Below are positions 63,938 to 64,000 of a stretch of 64,000 nt of DNA, one piece after another. Position 1 is the first letter of the stretch. Each line of letters opens with the position of its first letter. Under the pieces are notes generated by a model, which was given only the letters and a program-made list of their open reading frames with translations, ran no database searches and had not been told where the DNA came from. Location of the stretch: NCBI RefSeq assembly GCF_932526225.1, contig NC_064037.1, positions 16,902,471-16,966,470 on the forward strand, written 5' to 3'. The stretch is from Nematostella vectensis. Taxonomy: Eukaryota > Cnidaria > Anthozoa > Actiniaria > Edwardsiidae. The position numbers and the translations under genes were made by a program.

Positions 63938-64000
63938 CTAAATGAAAAATTGCGGCCCAAATGGTTCAACTGAATTTTGCTTTAATTTAAGGTTATATTT
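63938..64000 (+). repeat. Left end of a satellite monomer cut by the window edge
   Basis: The first 63 bases of a consensus-type monomer, running into the AT tract 'ttaatttaaggttatattt'. The array continues beyond the window on this side without sign of decay. Confidence 0.95.

Larger units (their letters stand above)
1..64000 (+). repeat. 332-bp tandem satellite array filling the window
   Basis: Seen directly: the same roughly 332-bp unit recurs head to tail from end to end, with no unique sequence and no monomer in opposite orientation. Taking 'ctaaatgaaa' as phase, starts run 31, 363, 562, 894, 1226 and so on to 63606, giving 193 starts. The total length fits 193 x 332 once one 133-bp shortfall (monomer at 363) and 36 net single-base losses are allowed for. 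Divergence from consensus is a few percent per monomer on the left and about 0-2% on the right. Known of satellites: such arrays evolve by unequal crossover and conversion and usually lie in centromeric or other heterochromatin. I do not recognise the family. No array boundary lies inside the window. Confidence 0.98.

Noticed and set aside
1-64000. CRISPR array
   Set aside because: The repeat unit is 332 bp with no short repeat and unique-spacer alternation, and no cas genes are present.

Overview
The whole 64 kb window is one uninterrupted satellite DNA array. A 332-bp monomer is repeated head to tail, always in the same orientation, from the first base to the last. Counting from the phase 'ctaaatgaaa', there are 193 monomer starts, the first at 31 and the last at 63606. 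The exceptions to 332 bp are one 199-bp truncated monomer and a net 36 bp of scattered small deletions. The consensus monomer is about 41% GC with about nine CpG. I see no protein gene, RNA gene, transposon, CRISPR array or unique flanking sequence. An array of this size points to a eukaryotic genome, in centromeric, pericentromeric, subtelomeric or other heterochromatin. I do not recognise the monomer family and cannot name the organism.

Layout. (1) 1-1887: relatively diverged monomers, including the most diverged and only badly truncated one (363-561). (2) 1888-15156: a long head-to-tail duplication of a 22-monomer block. The first copy is 1888-9186. The second, 9187-15156, has 18 monomers because four were lost by a crossover inside one chimeric monomer at 13497-13828. 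(3) 15157-20132: a scrambled, older third set of the same variant monomers. (4) 20133-25111: several partial copies of a four-monomer motif also present in both 22-mer copies. (5) 25112-28097: transition into uniform sequence. (6) 28098-33741: the most homogeneous stretch, with 13 of 17 monomers apparently identical and the four marked ones spaced 4, 4 and 3 monomers apart. (7) 33742-64000: near-uniform monomers interspersed with a few recurrent variant types: 331-bp monomers, a coupled partner type, a two-monomer module and a triple-variant type. They form short, young, irregular higher-order patterns.

The array therefore shows an age gradient, old and mosaic on the left and young and homogenised on the right. 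It also keeps readable traces of unequal crossover, gene conversion and palindrome-driven mutation. Each monomer carries an 8-bp-stem hairpin with a TTTT loop. In one monomer (50640-50659) its loop is the reverse complement of the usual one, next to a cluster of copies whose arms have become perfect.

Every monomer also carries an antisense open frame of 65 codons from ATG, or 96 from GTG. I judge this non-coding: frame-disrupting variants have been amplified in the array and amino-acid changes are frequent. Exact copy number in the most uniform parts depends on assembly quality, which the sequence alone cannot show.
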